Positions 35,636-45,416 are shown, counted from the first letter of the stretch. The stretch: 64,000 nucleotides of DNA from Lysobacteraceae bacterium CU05-9 (GCA_007556525.1 SWJS01000003.1:125595-189594), one strand, 5' to 3'. Notes: a model not told the origin generated them from the letters alone. Numbers and translations are program-made.

Positions 35636-37684
35636 GTGAATGGTTTCGATTTGCGCCCACTTGTCCTGAGTTTGCTTGTTGCCATGGTTCCGTTTACCGC
35701 CGCCGCGCAGTCGCGTGTGGTCACGGCAGATCCGCAATTGGATGCGATGTATCAACTCGCCCTGGAGGAAGTCAAGGCGAACGAAGTGTCGTCGATCAAG
35801 GATTGGGCGTACAACAACGAGCAGAGTGTGCCGTGCGATTGTTTTGAAACCGGCGAAAAATGGCACTACGTCTGGACCCGCGATCTTTCCTATGCAGCCG
35901 ATCTGTCGTTGGCGCGTTTGGCACCGGAGCGTGTGCACAATTCATTGTTGTTCAAGGCGACGGGTTATCGCGATGGTCGATCGGATGATGTGTTGGTCGC
36001 GCAGGACACCGGATCAGGTGGCAGTTGGCCGATCTCAACCGATCGCGTCGTGTGGTTTCTCGCCGCGAAACATTTGACGGGTGACTCGTCGTTCAATGCT
36101 CTGCGTTCGCGCGCGCTACGCGACACGTTGGCGCAGGATCGCGAGTATGCATTCGACCCGGTAATGGGTTTGTATCGCGGCGAGACTTCGTTTCTCGATT
36201 GGCGCGAGCAGACGTATCCGAAGTGGACCGCCGAGAACGTGACGTTCATTGGCGAGTCGTTTGCGTTGTCGACAAATGTTTTGCATTACATGGCGTTGCG
36301 TGATGCTGGTTATGCGGCGCAGGCACGTGCTCTGAAAAAACGCATCGCCGAAGTTTTCTGGGATCCTCGTTCGAAAACACTTCGCAGTGTCGTCGGTCCT
36401 TCATACAATCCCTTGCCTCTCGCGAGTCAGGATTTGTTGGGCGTGAGCTTGGCGGTGCTGGCGGATATTTTGCCGAAGGATCAAGCGGCGCAGGCGTTGG
36501 GTTCTTACCCTGTAGCTGCGTTAGGTTCGCCGGTGGTTTGGCCGCAGCAACCTGGAGTGCCGATCTATCACAACCGCGCGATGTGGCCGTTCGTGAGTGC
36601 GTATGCGATGCGTGCAGCGCGCAAGGTGAATGACGCGGGTGGCATTGAGTTCGAATTGAATTCGATTCTTCGTGCAGCTGCGCAAAACGGCTCAAACATG
36701 GAGAACTACGAGATCACCACGCTGAAGTCGCACGTTGAGGACGGCAAGCTGAGCGGCCCGGTTGTGAATTCGCCACGTCAGCTGTGGTCTGTCGCGGGCA
36801 TGGTGGCGGCGGTGGAAGAGGGTGTTTTTGGTGTGGGGATGGATCATTCCATCGAGCCGAAAATTCCTCAGGGACTTGCGTTGAAGCTCTTCGGTGATGG
36901 CAAGGGCATCCAATTGTGGCGCGATTCGGTATTGATTGAATTGGTGCGGCCAGCGGTTTCTAAGGGTGATTTGTGGGTCGAGCAATCCCGGCGAAAAATC
37001 CACAGCGGCGTGCAGATCCAACTGAAGTCCATCCCGACGCGCGCATACGTGATGAATCCCGTTGGTGCATCGTTTGCACCGGAAACGCCGGTGGAGGCTT
37101 ATCTCAAACATGTTTCGCAGGCGCAGGACATTCGATTGCCCGAAGGCATGCGTTTGTATCGCAATGGCAAGCAGATGAAATTACCGTATGCATACAAGCC
37201 GTCGCGTGCGTTGCAATGCTTGAGCGTGACGTCGGTCGTTGATGGCATTGAGTCGTTGCCCTCTGAGCCGATTTGTCATTCAACCGCAACAGTGACTTCT
37301 GCGTTGAACAAGCCGACGGCATTGCGCTCTGGACGCCATCGGTTGGTGTTGAAGTACAACAACACTAATGGTCCGATCAACACCGGCATTACGGCGGCCG
37401 TGAAAAAATTGCAGATGACTTGCGGTCGTCAGGTGAAAACTTATCCGATTGTGATGCCTCACAGTGTGCGGGAGCAGGAATCGACGAGCGTGATTTTGTC
37501 ACTGACCCATGCATCGACGTGCACGTTCGCGTTGTTGGATGGCGTGAACATGAGCGACTTGAAGGTCAACGCCGATTACACGGGTGGCAAGGGTGGCACT
37601 TCGGGGCGCTTGAATGAAGCGCAATACGGTAATTTATTGATATCGCCGCTGGATTGGGCGAGTATTCCAACAATCCTCAAATAA
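35636..37684 (+). CDS. Exported six-hairpin glycosidase-like protein with carbohydrate-binding tail
   Basis: A 682-residue protein with a signal peptide (to about TAAAQ, residue 25). The main part has an (alpha/alpha)6 barrel appearance: WHYVWTRDLSYAADL, QDTGSGGSWPISTDRV, SFLDWREQTYPKWTAENVTF and NRAMWPFVSAYAMRAA, with acidic residues placed as in GH15/GH37/GH63 families. The last about 110 residues (RLVLKYNNTNGPINTGI, IVMPH, DGVNMSDLKVNADYTGG) look like a galactose-binding-like carbohydrate-binding module with a Cys pair. The exact family and bond cleaved are not known to me; context suggests alpha-glucan. It starts with GTG without a clear ribosome-binding site. Confidence 0.75.
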   Translation: MNGFDLRPLVLSLLVAMVPFTAAAQSRVVTADPQLDAMYQLALEEVKANEVSSIKDWAYNNEQSVPCDCFETGEKWHYVWTRDLSYAADLSLARLAPERVHNSLLFKATGYRDGRSDDVLVAQDTGSGGSWPISTDRVVWFLAAKHLTGDSSFNALRSRALRDTLAQDREYAFDPVMGLYRGETSFLDWREQTYPKWTAENVTFIGESFALSTNVLHYMALRDAGYAAQARALKKRIAEVFWDPRSKTLRSVVGPSYNPLPLASQDLLGVSLAVLADILPKDQAAQALGSYPVAALGSPVVWPQQPGVPIYHNRAMWPFVSAYAMRAARKVNDAGGIEFELNSILRAAAQNGSNMENYEITTLKSHVEDGKLSGPVVNSPRQLWSVAGMVAAVEEGVFGVGMDHSIEPKIPQGLALKLFGDGKGIQLWRDSVLIELVRPAVSKGDLWVEQSRRKIHSGVQIQLKSIPTRAYVMNPVGASFAPETPVEAYLKHVSQAQDIRLPEGMRLYRNGKQMKLPYAYKPSRALQCLSVTSVVDGIESLPSEPICHSTATVTSALNKPTALRSGRHRLVLKYNNTNGPINTGITAAVKKLQMTCGRQVKTYPIVMPHSVREQESTSVILSLTHASTCTFALLDGVNMSDLKVNADYTGGKGGTSGRLNEAQYGNLLISPLDWASIPTILK

Positions 37685-37706
37685 TAATTCCAACGGAACC
37701 CCTTCG

Positions 37707-39203
37707 ATGAATGTGATTGCTCACGGTCTCACCAAAAAACCCAGAATGTCCTTCTGGCAAATCTGGAACATGTGTTTTGGTTTCCTTGGAATTCAATTTG
37801 GGTTCGCGCTGCAGAACTCGAATGTGAGCCGGATTTTCGAAACGCTGGGTGCGAAGACCGATGACATTCCAATTTTGTGGATGGCGGCGCCTTTGACCGG
37901 CTTGTTGGTGCAGCCAATCATTGGCTACATGTCGGACCGCACCTGGGGTCGCTTTGGTCGTCGTCGTCCTTACTTCACGGTCGGAGCGGTGTTGGCGACG
38001 TTGGCGCTGTTCTTTTTTCCGCACGCATCGATGCTGTGGATTGCGGCGGGCATGTTGTGGGTGCTTGATGCGTCGATCAACATTGCGATGGAACCGTTCC
38101 GTGCATACGTTGGTGATCAGTTGCCGACCGAACAACGCTCGACCGGTTTCGCGATGCAGAGTTTCTTCATCGGTGTCGGTTCGGTGGTTGCCTCTGCGTT
38201 GCCTTACATCTTCGAGAAGTTCGGCGTAGCGAACACTGCCGCACAAGGCATCATTCCGGACACGGTGAAGTACTCGTTCTATTGTGGTGGTGCGGTGTTG
38301 CTGCTTGCGGTGATGTGGACGGTTTTCTCGACCAAGGAATATCCGCCGGATGAATTGATCGCGCATGATGAAGCGCCGGTGTCGCATTCCGTGTTGAATG
38401 TTTCGCGAGCGAATGTGCAGGGTATCGTCGCGATGATTGTTGGGCTGGTGGCGTTTTTCGCAGTCCTGCAATTGAAGCTCGAGAAAGAACTGCTGGTTCT
38501 CGGTGGCGGGATCGCGGCGTTCGGTTTGCTGACGTTGTTGGCGTCGCGGGTGCGCGAAGGTTCGATGCTCAACACGATCGTTGCAGACATCCAAAACATG
38601 CCTTCCGTCATGCGCAAACTCGCGTGGGTGCAGTTTTTCTCATGGTTCGCATTGTTTTCGATGTGGATCTACACGACGCAAACCGTCACGTCGATTCAGT
38701 TCGGTAGCTCGGACACGACCAGTGCGGCATACAACGAAGGTGCGAACTGGGTCGGTGTGCTGTTTGCGGCATACAACTTGTTCGCCGCGTTGTGGGCGAT
38801 TGTCATTCCGAAGTTGGTGGATGGCATCGGCGTTCGCAAGGCGCACTTGATCAACTGCGTGTTGGGTGGACTTGGACTCTTGTCGATTCCTTTCATCAAG
38901 GATCCGAACATGCTGCTCATCTCGATGGTTGGCGTGGGGATTGCGTGGGCGTCGATTTTGTCGCTGCCATACACGTTGCTGTCCGATAGCGTGCCGGCGT
39001 CGAAGATGGGCACGTACATGGGCATCTTCAATTTCTTTATCGTGATTCCGCAACTGGTTGCGGCGTCGATTCTGGGCTTCCTCCTCAAAAACTTCATGGG
39101 CAACCAACCGATGTACGCGCTGATCATTGGCGGGTGCTGTTTGTTTGTTGCGGGCATTTTGTCGTTGTTTGTCCGCGGTTCTTCTACGAGTGTTCACGCA
39201 TGA
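37707..39203 (+). CDS. MFS/GPH-type sugar transporter
   Basis: A 498-residue inner-membrane carrier with 12 predicted helices. MSFWQIWNMCFGFLGIQFGFALQNSNVSRIFETLGA and IGYMSDRTWGRFGRRRPYF are typical of the maltose/sucrose:proton symporter group found in Xanthomonas and Caulobacter alpha-glucan loci. VGDQLPTEQRSTGFAMQ and SLPYTLLSDSVPASKMGTYMGIFN are further family motifs. It should import maltose or short maltodextrins released in the periplasm. It lies 22 bases after the hydrolase gene and is coupled to the next amylase gene by a four-base overlap. Confidence 0.9.
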   Translation: MNVIAHGLTKKPRMSFWQIWNMCFGFLGIQFGFALQNSNVSRIFETLGAKTDDIPILWMAAPLTGLLVQPIIGYMSDRTWGRFGRRRPYFTVGAVLATLALFFFPHASMLWIAAGMLWVLDASINIAMEPFRAYVGDQLPTEQRSTGFAMQSFFIGVGSVVASALPYIFEKFGVANTAAQGIIPDTVKYSFYCGGAVLLLAVMWTVFSTKEYPPDELIAHDEAPVSHSVLNVSRANVQGIVAMIVGLVAFFAVLQLKLEKELLVLGGGIAAFGLLTLLASRVREGSMLNTIVADIQNMPSVMRKLAWVQFFSWFALFSMWIYTTQTVTSIQFGSSDTTSAAYNEGANWVGVLFAAYNLFAALWAIVIPKLVDGIGVRKAHLINCVLGGLGLLSIPFIKDPNMLLISMVGVGIAWASILSLPYTLLSDSVPASKMGTYMGIFNFFIVIPQLVAASILGFLLKNFMGNQPMYALIIGGCCLFVAGILSLFVRGSSTSVHA

Positions 39204-40903
39204 AAAAATTGATCTCCCTCGCCATCGCCACGTCATTGTTTGCATCGTCGGCATTTGCGGCTGACTTAATCGGCACGCGTGAGCCGATCGCGAAGGATGC
39301 GGTGTACTTCGTGTTGACCGACCGTTTCGTCAACGGAGACAAGTCGAATGATCAACGTTCGCAAGGTGGCAAGGAGCTGCACACGTTTGACCGTCCAATC
39401 GCGGGTGGTCCGAAAGGTCAGACGGCAAACATCGGTTACCTCGGTGGTGACTTCAAAGGCTTGCTCGATAATGCGGATTACATTCGCGACATGGGCTTTG
39501 GTGCCGTTTGGATCACACCGATTGTCGATAACCCGGACGAAGCATTCACGGGTAGCGAACCTGTGAAATGGAAAGGCTTCATGCAAGACGGTGGCAAGAC
39601 TGGCTATCACGGCTACTGGGGCGTGAACTTCTACAAGCTCGATGAGCATTTGCCGAGCAAGAATCTCGACTTCCGCGGATTGACGAAAGGCCTTAAGGAC
39701 AAGGGGTTATTGACGGTTCTCGACATCGTCGCGAATCACGGTTCGCCTGCGTTTACGATGACGAAAAAGCAACCGCAGTTCGGTCAGATCTTCGACAAAG
39801 ATGGCAAGCTGATTGCCGACATGCAAAATCTCGCACCCGAGAAGCTGGACCCGAAAAACAATCCGCTGCATGCGTTCTATCATTCGTATCCCGACCTCGT
39901 GCAGTTGTCGAACTTCGACGAAAACAATCCTGCAGTGATGGACTATCTCGTCGGTGCGTATCTGCAGTGGATCGATCAAGGTGCGGCGGCGTTCCGTGTC
40001 GACACGATCCGTCACATGCCGTCGAGTTTTTTCAAGGCGTTCGCCGATCGCATCCGCGAAAAACATCCTGGCTTCTTCATGTTCGGTGAGTCCTTTGATT
40101 ACGACGGCAATGTCATCGCCGCGCATACTTGGGATCGCAACGGTGGCTACAGCGTCCTCGATTTCCCCATGAAGGAGGCGATGGGTGAAGTTTTTGGCAA
40201 GCCATCCAAAGGTTACGAGCGTCTGGCGCAGTCGCTGTATCTCACAAAGGGTCCGTACGCGAACCCCTATGATTTGATGACGTTCTACGACAATCACGAC
40301 ATGCCCCGCATCGATGCAACGGATGCCGGCTTCATCAACGCGAACAATTGGCTGTACACCGTCCGTGGTACACCGGTGATCTATTACGGTTCCGAGATGG
40401 GCTTTGAACGAGGTAAAGCGGAGCACGAGGGCAACCGCAACTATTACGGTCTTGCGAATATTGCGAAGGCCAAAAGATCGCCGATCTACAAATCCATGCG
40501 CCAGATTGCATTGATCCGTAAGGCGACACCAGCATTGCAACGCGGCTTGCAATACAACGTGTCGTTGGCTGGCGATACCGCGAGTTTCTATCGCGTGCTG
40601 CAGGATTCAAAATATCCGCGCGAAGTGGCCTTGGTCGTGTTGAACAAGGGTGCGCGTGCGTCGAATGTTTCCGTGCCAGCATCCGACATTGAGCCGGGAA
40701 TCTATCGTTCGAAGATCTCTGGTAAGTCGTTAAGGTTGCGTTCTGGACGTGCCGCAAGCTTCGCGGTGCCTGCAAATGGTGTCGATGTCTGGGTGAAGTC
40801 AGGTCGTTTGACCAATCGCAAGATCAGCCGTGCGCTGAACGAAGCCATGTCGACGAAAGGACATCAGGGCGACACACCAGCCAAGACGGCAAACAACCAG
40901 TAA
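39200..40903 (+). CDS. Exported GH13 alpha-amylase/cyclomaltodextrinase-type enzyme
   Basis: A 567-residue protein with a signal peptide (SLAIATSLFASSAFA). The GH13 barrel begins AVYFVLTDRFVNGDKSND. The triad is Asp268 (FRVDTIRH), Glu297 (MFGESF) and Asp367 (DNHDMPRI); the fourth conserved region has YYGSEMGFERG. A short beta domain ends the protein, followed by a polar C-terminal tail. It would cut alpha-1,4 bonds in maltodextrins in the periplasm. The start overlaps the transporter stop (ATGA), so the two are translationally coupled. Confidence 0.9.
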   Translation: MKKLISLAIATSLFASSAFAADLIGTREPIAKDAVYFVLTDRFVNGDKSNDQRSQGGKELHTFDRPIAGGPKGQTANIGYLGGDFKGLLDNADYIRDMGFGAVWITPIVDNPDEAFTGSEPVKWKGFMQDGGKTGYHGYWGVNFYKLDEHLPSKNLDFRGLTKGLKDKGLLTVLDIVANHGSPAFTMTKKQPQFGQIFDKDGKLIADMQNLAPEKLDPKNNPLHAFYHSYPDLVQLSNFDENNPAVMDYLVGAYLQWIDQGAAAFRVDTIRHMPSSFFKAFADRIREKHPGFFMFGESFDYDGNVIAAHTWDRNGGYSVLDFPMKEAMGEVFGKPSKGYERLAQSLYLTKGPYANPYDLMTFYDNHDMPRIDATDAGFINANNWLYTVRGTPVIYYGSEMGFERGKAEHEGNRNYYGLANIAKAKRSPIYKSMRQIALIRKATPALQRGLQYNVSLAGDTASFYRVLQDSKYPREVALVVLNKGARASNVSVPASDIEPGIYRSKISGKSLRLRSGRAASFAVPANGVDVWVKSGRLTNRKISRALNEAMSTKGHQGDTPAKTANNQ

Positions 40904-40912
40904 AATTTCGCC

Positions 40913-41380
40913 ATGGACATGGCCAAAAACGAGCGCCGCGCTATTCAAACCGTCGCGGCATTTGAAGCATTCAAGGGCATCCTTGTTTTGCTGGTGACGA
41001 GCGGTGCGCTGATGTTCCATCAGGACATCCACAAGCTTGCACTTGAGTTATTCAGTCATCTCCATTTGAATCCAGCGGCGAAGTATCCGTCGGCGATTCT
41101 GGATTTTTTCAATCACGCACAAGGCAGCGAATTGAAGTTCGTTGTCACGGGTGCGGTGACGTATTCGGCGATGCGTTTCGCGGAAGCTTACGGGCTCTTC
41201 ATTGAAGCCGCGTGGGCAGAAATTCTCGCTGCAGTCAGTGGCGCGATCTACATCCCATTTGAGCTCATCGAAGTCATCAAGGGCGCCGATTATTTCAACG
41301 TGGCGGCGCTCGTGATCAATATCGCAGTTGTGGGTCTCATGACGCACGCGCTGATGCGCAGGCGTAAGCGAAAGGCTTAA
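40913..41380 (+). CDS. DUF2127 family membrane protein
   Basis: A 155-residue protein with about three to four helices. AFEAFKGILVLLVTSGAL near the N-terminus and FAEAYGLFIEAAWAEILAAVSGAIYIPFELIEVIK are the DUF2127 hallmarks, and the C-terminus is basic. Function unknown. It follows the amylase by nine bases and may be transcribed with it, though a metabolic link is not evident. The 3' end overlaps the convergent permease gene by four bases. Confidence 0.85.
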   Translation: MDMAKNERRAIQTVAAFEAFKGILVLLVTSGALMFHQDIHKLALELFSHLHLNPAAKYPSAILDFFNHAQGSELKFVVTGAVTYSAMRFAEAYGLFIEAAWAEILAAVSGAIYIPFELIEVIKGADYFNVAALVINIAVVGLMTHALMRRRKRKA

Positions 41381-42291
41381 CGCGCGAGCCTAGGATCCAT
41401 CCAGCGGCGCAAAATATCGACCAGCAAGTTGATTACGACGATCAACAAACCGACGACGAGAACGACGCCGAGAACCAACGTGTAATCGCGGTTCAATGCA
41501 CCCTGCACGAAATAGCGACCCATGCCGGGAATGCCGAACACTTGTTCAACCACTGCAGAACCGGTGACCACGTTGATTAATGCGGGCGATAACCATGCGA
41601 CGACCGGCATCAACGCAGGACGCAACGCATGATGCATCAATAAGCGCGACGAAGAAAATCCACGCGAGCGCGCGGCGACCAAATAATCTGCATTCAACGT
41701 CTCGGACATAGAAGCACGCATGATGCGCGCGCAGTATGCGATGTTCGGAAGGGCGAGAGCGATGACGGGGAGGACGATGTTTTTCCAGTCGCCCCAACCG
41801 CCGGCAGGCAACCACTTCAACATCACGGCGAACACGAGCACCAACATCGGCGCAACGACGAACTTCGGAATCGAAATGCCGAGACTCGCGACGAACATGA
41901 CGATGCGGTCGATCCAGGAGCCTGAATTTTTCGCAGCGAAAATCCCCAGCGGTATCCCAATCCCCAACGCCAGCAACAACGCCAAGCCGCCGTTCAATGC
42001 AGACACGGGCAACGCCTGCGCGATCAACTGATTGACGGTGTAATCCGGATACTGGAACGAAGGCCCGAGATCGCCACGCACGACATCGCCAAGCCAACGT
42101 AAGTACTGCTCCGGCAAGGACAGATCGAGACGATACTGTTGATCCAGTACAGCCTGGACTTCGGGTGGCGCAGACTTCTCGGTATCAAACGGACCGCCCG
42201 GTGCTGCACGCAACAGAAAAAAACATAACGTCGCCAGCAACCACAACGTGATCACCGCTTCCAGCACAGAGCCAAAGAACTTGCGCACCAT
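41377..42291 (-). CDS. Peptide/nickel-type ABC transporter permease (DppB/OppB)
   Basis: A 304-residue inner-membrane permease with six helices. The N-terminal TLCFFLLRAAPGGPFD and the cytoplasmic EAA-like loop RIMRASMSETLNADYLVAARSRGFSSSRLLMHHALRPALMP match DppB/OppB. The C-terminus LDILRRWMDPR is also typical. Such permeases work as a heterodimer with a DppC-type partner and two ATPases. Only the binding-protein gene precedes it, overlapping by one base, and no second permease or ATPase follows; the next gene is convergent. Confidence 0.92.
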   Translation of the reverse strand: MVRKFFGSVLEAVITLWLLATLCFFLLRAAPGGPFDTEKSAPPEVQAVLDQQYRLDLSLPEQYLRWLGDVVRGDLGPSFQYPDYTVNQLIAQALPVSALNGGLALLLALGIGIPLGIFAAKNSGSWIDRIVMFVASLGISIPKFVVAPMLVLVFAVMLKWLPAGGWGDWKNIVLPVIALALPNIAYCARIMRASMSETLNADYLVAARSRGFSSSRLLMHHALRPALMPVVAWLSPALINVVTGSAVVEQVFGIPGMGRYFVQGALNRDYTLVLGVVLVVGLLIVVINLLVDILRRWMDPRLAR

Positions 42292-43862
42292 CAGCGCGGC
42301 TCCTTCAGCTGCATCCAGCGCGTGCCGTGATGGTCGAGTGCATTGGCGTTGTAGTTAAGAACCTTGTCGCTCACGAGATGTTTGGAGGTGTAGTAGTACA
42401 ACGGAATCACCGCATCATCATTCAATAGTCGCAGCTCCGCCGCGTGCAACCACAGATTGCGCGCCTTCTCATTCGGTGCGCGATCCGAACGCGCGACGCG
42501 CTCGGTGAATGCCGCGTTGTTAAAGCCGCTCCAATTCAGCGGACCATCCGACGCATACGCTGCGAGGAAGTTGCGTGCATCGGGGACGTCGGCAATCCAA
42601 CCGCCGCGGAACACTTGCGTGATCACGCGTTGCTTTCGGTTGCTCACGAACACCTTCCATTCTTCGTTGCGTAAACGCACCTTGGCGCCTAACGTATCGC
42701 GCCACATTGATGCGACCGCCAACGCCATGCGCCGATGCGGCGTCGACGTGTTGTAGCGGATTTCGATCTCCAACGGACGTGATGCGGAGTAACCCGCTTC
42801 ACGATACAACCGCTTCGCTTCGGCATTCAACTGCGCCTGCGATTGACCCACGGACCAAGTCGCAACAGCAGGCGTGTAACCGTCGATTCCGGGCGGGACG
42901 ATTCCGAAGGCGGGAGTTTCGCCAAGGCCGGTGACGTATTTTGTCAGGATCGAACGATCCACCGCCATCGATAAGGCACGACGCAACTTCGCGTTGTCCT
43001 TGAAGGGTGGCTTGGTCAAATTGAAACCGAGATAAAACGAACCAATGTACGGCGAGATCCGTAACTGCGAACCGAAGCGGCGGCGCAATGAATCCAACGG
43101 CTGCGGTGGAACGACTTCGGTGATGTGCAGATCGCCGGCAGCAAAGCGTTGCAGTTCTGCAGAAGCATCTTCGGTGACGTGAAAGCGAACGCTATCAATC
43201 GACACGGACGAAGCTGCATGGAACGATGCATTACGCGACAACGTCAAATTCGCTTGCGGCGTCCATGCCTTCAACATGTAGGGACCATTCGACACCAGAC
43301 GGCCAGGCAACGTGTGTTGCGATCCGTATTGCGAAACAGCGGGCAAGTAAACAGGCATCGCAATCGGCAAAATCAACAACCCCGGCAACGCCGCCGCGCG
43401 ATTCAGTTCGAACACGACGGTTGAACGGTTTGGTGCTGAAACACCCAGCGATCTCACAGGTAGCTTGCCGGCTTGGACGTCGGAGGCATTTTTGAGCGCA
43501 TCAAACAACTCGCCAAAAGGTGCCGCAGTCGTCGGCGCAAACGCACGCTGGAAGCTCGCGACAATCTGCGGAGCATCCAATGGTTGACCGTTGCTCCAAC
43601 GCAAACCGGGACGCAGATGGAACGTCCAACGCAAGCCATTGTTCGAGACATCCCATGACGAGGCCATGCCCGGAATCAACTTGCCGGATGCGTCTTCGGT
43701 GACGAGACCTTCATAGAGATCGCGAAGGATGTTTCCGCACGCCACTTCCTGGCATTTGTGCGCATCGAGCGTTGCAGGCTCAGGGCCATTGCCGCGCTCA
43801 AGTTGAGCAGCCCATAAAGGCGAAGACATCAACAACACACCCAACGCCACGCATGCACGCAT
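42291..43862 (-). CDS. Peptide ABC transporter substrate-binding protein (OppA/DppA family)
   Basis: A 523-residue periplasmic protein with a signal peptide (to about PLWAAQ). Family 5 binding-protein motifs are NGPEPATLDAHKC, ILRDLYEGLVTEDASGKLIPGMASSWDVSNNGLRWTFHLRPGLRWSNG and, near the end, NDDAVIPLYYYTSKHLV. A pair of cysteines (CQEVAC) near the N-terminus is likely disulfide-bonded. Oligopeptides are the likely ligand. The start at MRACVALGV is chosen because it opens directly into the signal peptide; a longer in-frame version is possible. It is divergent from gshA. Confidence 0.9.
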   Translation of the reverse strand: MRACVALGVLLMSSPLWAAQLERGNGPEPATLDAHKCQEVACGNILRDLYEGLVTEDASGKLIPGMASSWDVSNNGLRWTFHLRPGLRWSNGQPLDAPQIVASFQRAFAPTTAAPFGELFDALKNASDVQAGKLPVRSLGVSAPNRSTVVFELNRAAALPGLLILPIAMPVYLPAVSQYGSQHTLPGRLVSNGPYMLKAWTPQANLTLSRNASFHAASSVSIDSVRFHVTEDASAELQRFAAGDLHITEVVPPQPLDSLRRRFGSQLRISPYIGSFYLGFNLTKPPFKDNAKLRRALSMAVDRSILTKYVTGLGETPAFGIVPPGIDGYTPAVATWSVGQSQAQLNAEAKRLYREAGYSASRPLEIEIRYNTSTPHRRMALAVASMWRDTLGAKVRLRNEEWKVFVSNRKQRVITQVFRGGWIADVPDARNFLAAYASDGPLNWSGFNNAAFTERVARSDRAPNEKARNLWLHAAELRLLNDDAVIPLYYYTSKHLVSDKVLNYNANALDHHGTRWMQLKEPR

Positions 43863-44010
43863 TCGAATGCGTAAACGGGCAGGGGAGGTCCTTTGAAAGG
43901 CTACAATGGAGCCAAGAGGATCGATGCAATCGTTGATCAATGCGAACGTCTAACTTGAAGCAAGTTTCATTGTAGGCGGAAAGTACGAATTTTTTCAGAT
44001 AGGACAACAC

Positions 44011-45384
44011 GTGTCAGGACCAAGCCACGACAAATCCGATTTCATCGAATCGAAGCAGCAGCTGGTTGACTGGATCGCGAGCGGCATCCGCGCGAAGGAA
44101 GACTGGGCGATTGGCACGGAGCATGAGAAGTTCGGGTTTTATCTGGATTCGCTAAGACCGCCCAAATACCGTGACGAAAACGGCACGGGCATCGAAGCGA
44201 TCCTCAGCGGATTGACGCAGTTTGGATGGAATCCCGTCATGGAAGGTGAATTCATCATCGCCTTGGAACGTGATGGTGCGTCGGTGTCGTTGGAGCCTGC
44301 CGGGCAGCTTGAGCTCAGCGGTGCGCCATTGAAGTCGCTGCATGACACGAGCTGCGAAGTCGCGTTGCATCTGAAGGAAGTGCAAGCGGTTGCGGAACCG
44401 ATGGGCATTGGTTTCCTCGGGATGGGCTTCCAGCCGAAGTGGCGTCGCGAAGACATGCCATGGATGCCGAAGGGCCGCTACAACATCATGCAGCAGTACA
44501 TGCCGAAGGTCGGCAATCTCGGACTCGACATGATGACGCGCACGTGCACTGTGCAAGTGAACCTGGATATCGGTTCTGAAGCGGACATGGTCAAAAAATT
44601 CCGTGTCTCTTTGGCATTGCAATCCATTGCGACCGCGATGTTTGCCGATTCACCTTTCACCGAAGGCAAGCCGAACGGTTTCCAAAGCTATCGCTCGCAC
44701 ATCTGGACGGATACAGATCGAGACCGCACCGGCTTGTTGGACTTCGTATTTGAAGATGGTTTTGGGTTTGAACGCTACGTCGATTACTTGCTCGACGTGC
44801 CGATGTACTTTGTCTATCGCGATGGCAAGTACATCGATGCGAGTGGCTTGTCGTTTAAGGATTTCCTCAGTGGCAACTTGAGCGCGTATCCGAACGAGAA
44901 GCCGACCATGAAGGATTGGGCGGATCACAGTACGACAGCGTTCCCAGAAGTTCGCTTGAAGAAGTACTTGGAAATGCGCGGCGCCGACAGCGGCCCATGG
45001 AATCGCATCACCGCGTTGCCGGCCTTGTTCGTTGGTTTGCTTTACGACGATGCAGCGTTGGATGCAGGTTGGGATCTCGTCAAGGATTGGTCGCTCGAAG
45101 AGTTGCACCACTTACGCAACGGCGTGCCGAAACACGGCTTGAAACTGCCATTCCGCAACGGCACGGTGCTCGATATCGCGCGTCAAATGCTGACGATTGC
45201 AATCGAAGGCCTGAAGCGCCGCAGCCTCAAGGACTCGAATGGTGTGGACGAACGTGTGTTCCTTGAGCCGATGGTCGAGTTCATGGAAGCAGGCATCTCG
45301 CCGGCGGACCGCAAGCTTGAACTCTTTTACAAAGAGTGGGGCGAAAATGTGGATCCGATTTTCAGCGAGTTCCGCTATAAGTAA
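44011..45384 (+). CDS. gshA: Glutamate-cysteine ligase, plant/alphaproteobacterial type
   Basis: A 457-residue enzyme for the first step of glutathione synthesis, ATP-dependent joining of glutamate and cysteine. It belongs to the GCS2 family of plants and Xanthomonas rather than the E. coli type: DWAIGTEHEKFGFY, EGEFIIALERDGASVSLEPAGQLELSGAPL, MPKGRYNIMQQYMPKVGNLGLDMMTRTCTVQVNLD and MFADSPFTEGKPNGF are characteristic. It starts with GTG after an AGGA-like site. The terminator follows two bases after the stop. Confidence 0.96.
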   Translation: MSGPSHDKSDFIESKQQLVDWIASGIRAKEDWAIGTEHEKFGFYLDSLRPPKYRDENGTGIEAILSGLTQFGWNPVMEGEFIIALERDGASVSLEPAGQLELSGAPLKSLHDTSCEVALHLKEVQAVAEPMGIGFLGMGFQPKWRREDMPWMPKGRYNIMQQYMPKVGNLGLDMMTRTCTVQVNLDIGSEADMVKKFRVSLALQSIATAMFADSPFTEGKPNGFQSYRSHIWTDTDRDRTGLLDFVFEDGFGFERYVDYLLDVPMYFVYRDGKYIDASGLSFKDFLSGNLSAYPNEKPTMKDWADHSTTAFPEVRLKKYLEMRGADSGPWNRITALPALFVGLLYDDAALDAGWDLVKDWSLEELHHLRNGVPKHGLKLPFRNGTVLDIARQMLTIAIEGLKRRSLKDSNGVDERVFLEPMVEFMEAGISPADRKLELFYKEWGENVDPIFSEFRYK

Positions 45385-45385
45385 A

Positions 45386-45414
45386 AAAGACCCGGGAAAT
45401 CCCGGGTCTTTCGT
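45386..45414 (+). terminator. Rho-independent terminator after gshA
   Basis: An 11-bp perfect stem AAAGACCCGGG/CCCGGGTCTTT with an AAAT loop. A short T-run is on the plus side and six A on the other, so it may also serve the convergent gene at 45417. Confidence 0.8.
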
Positions 45415-45416
45415 TA

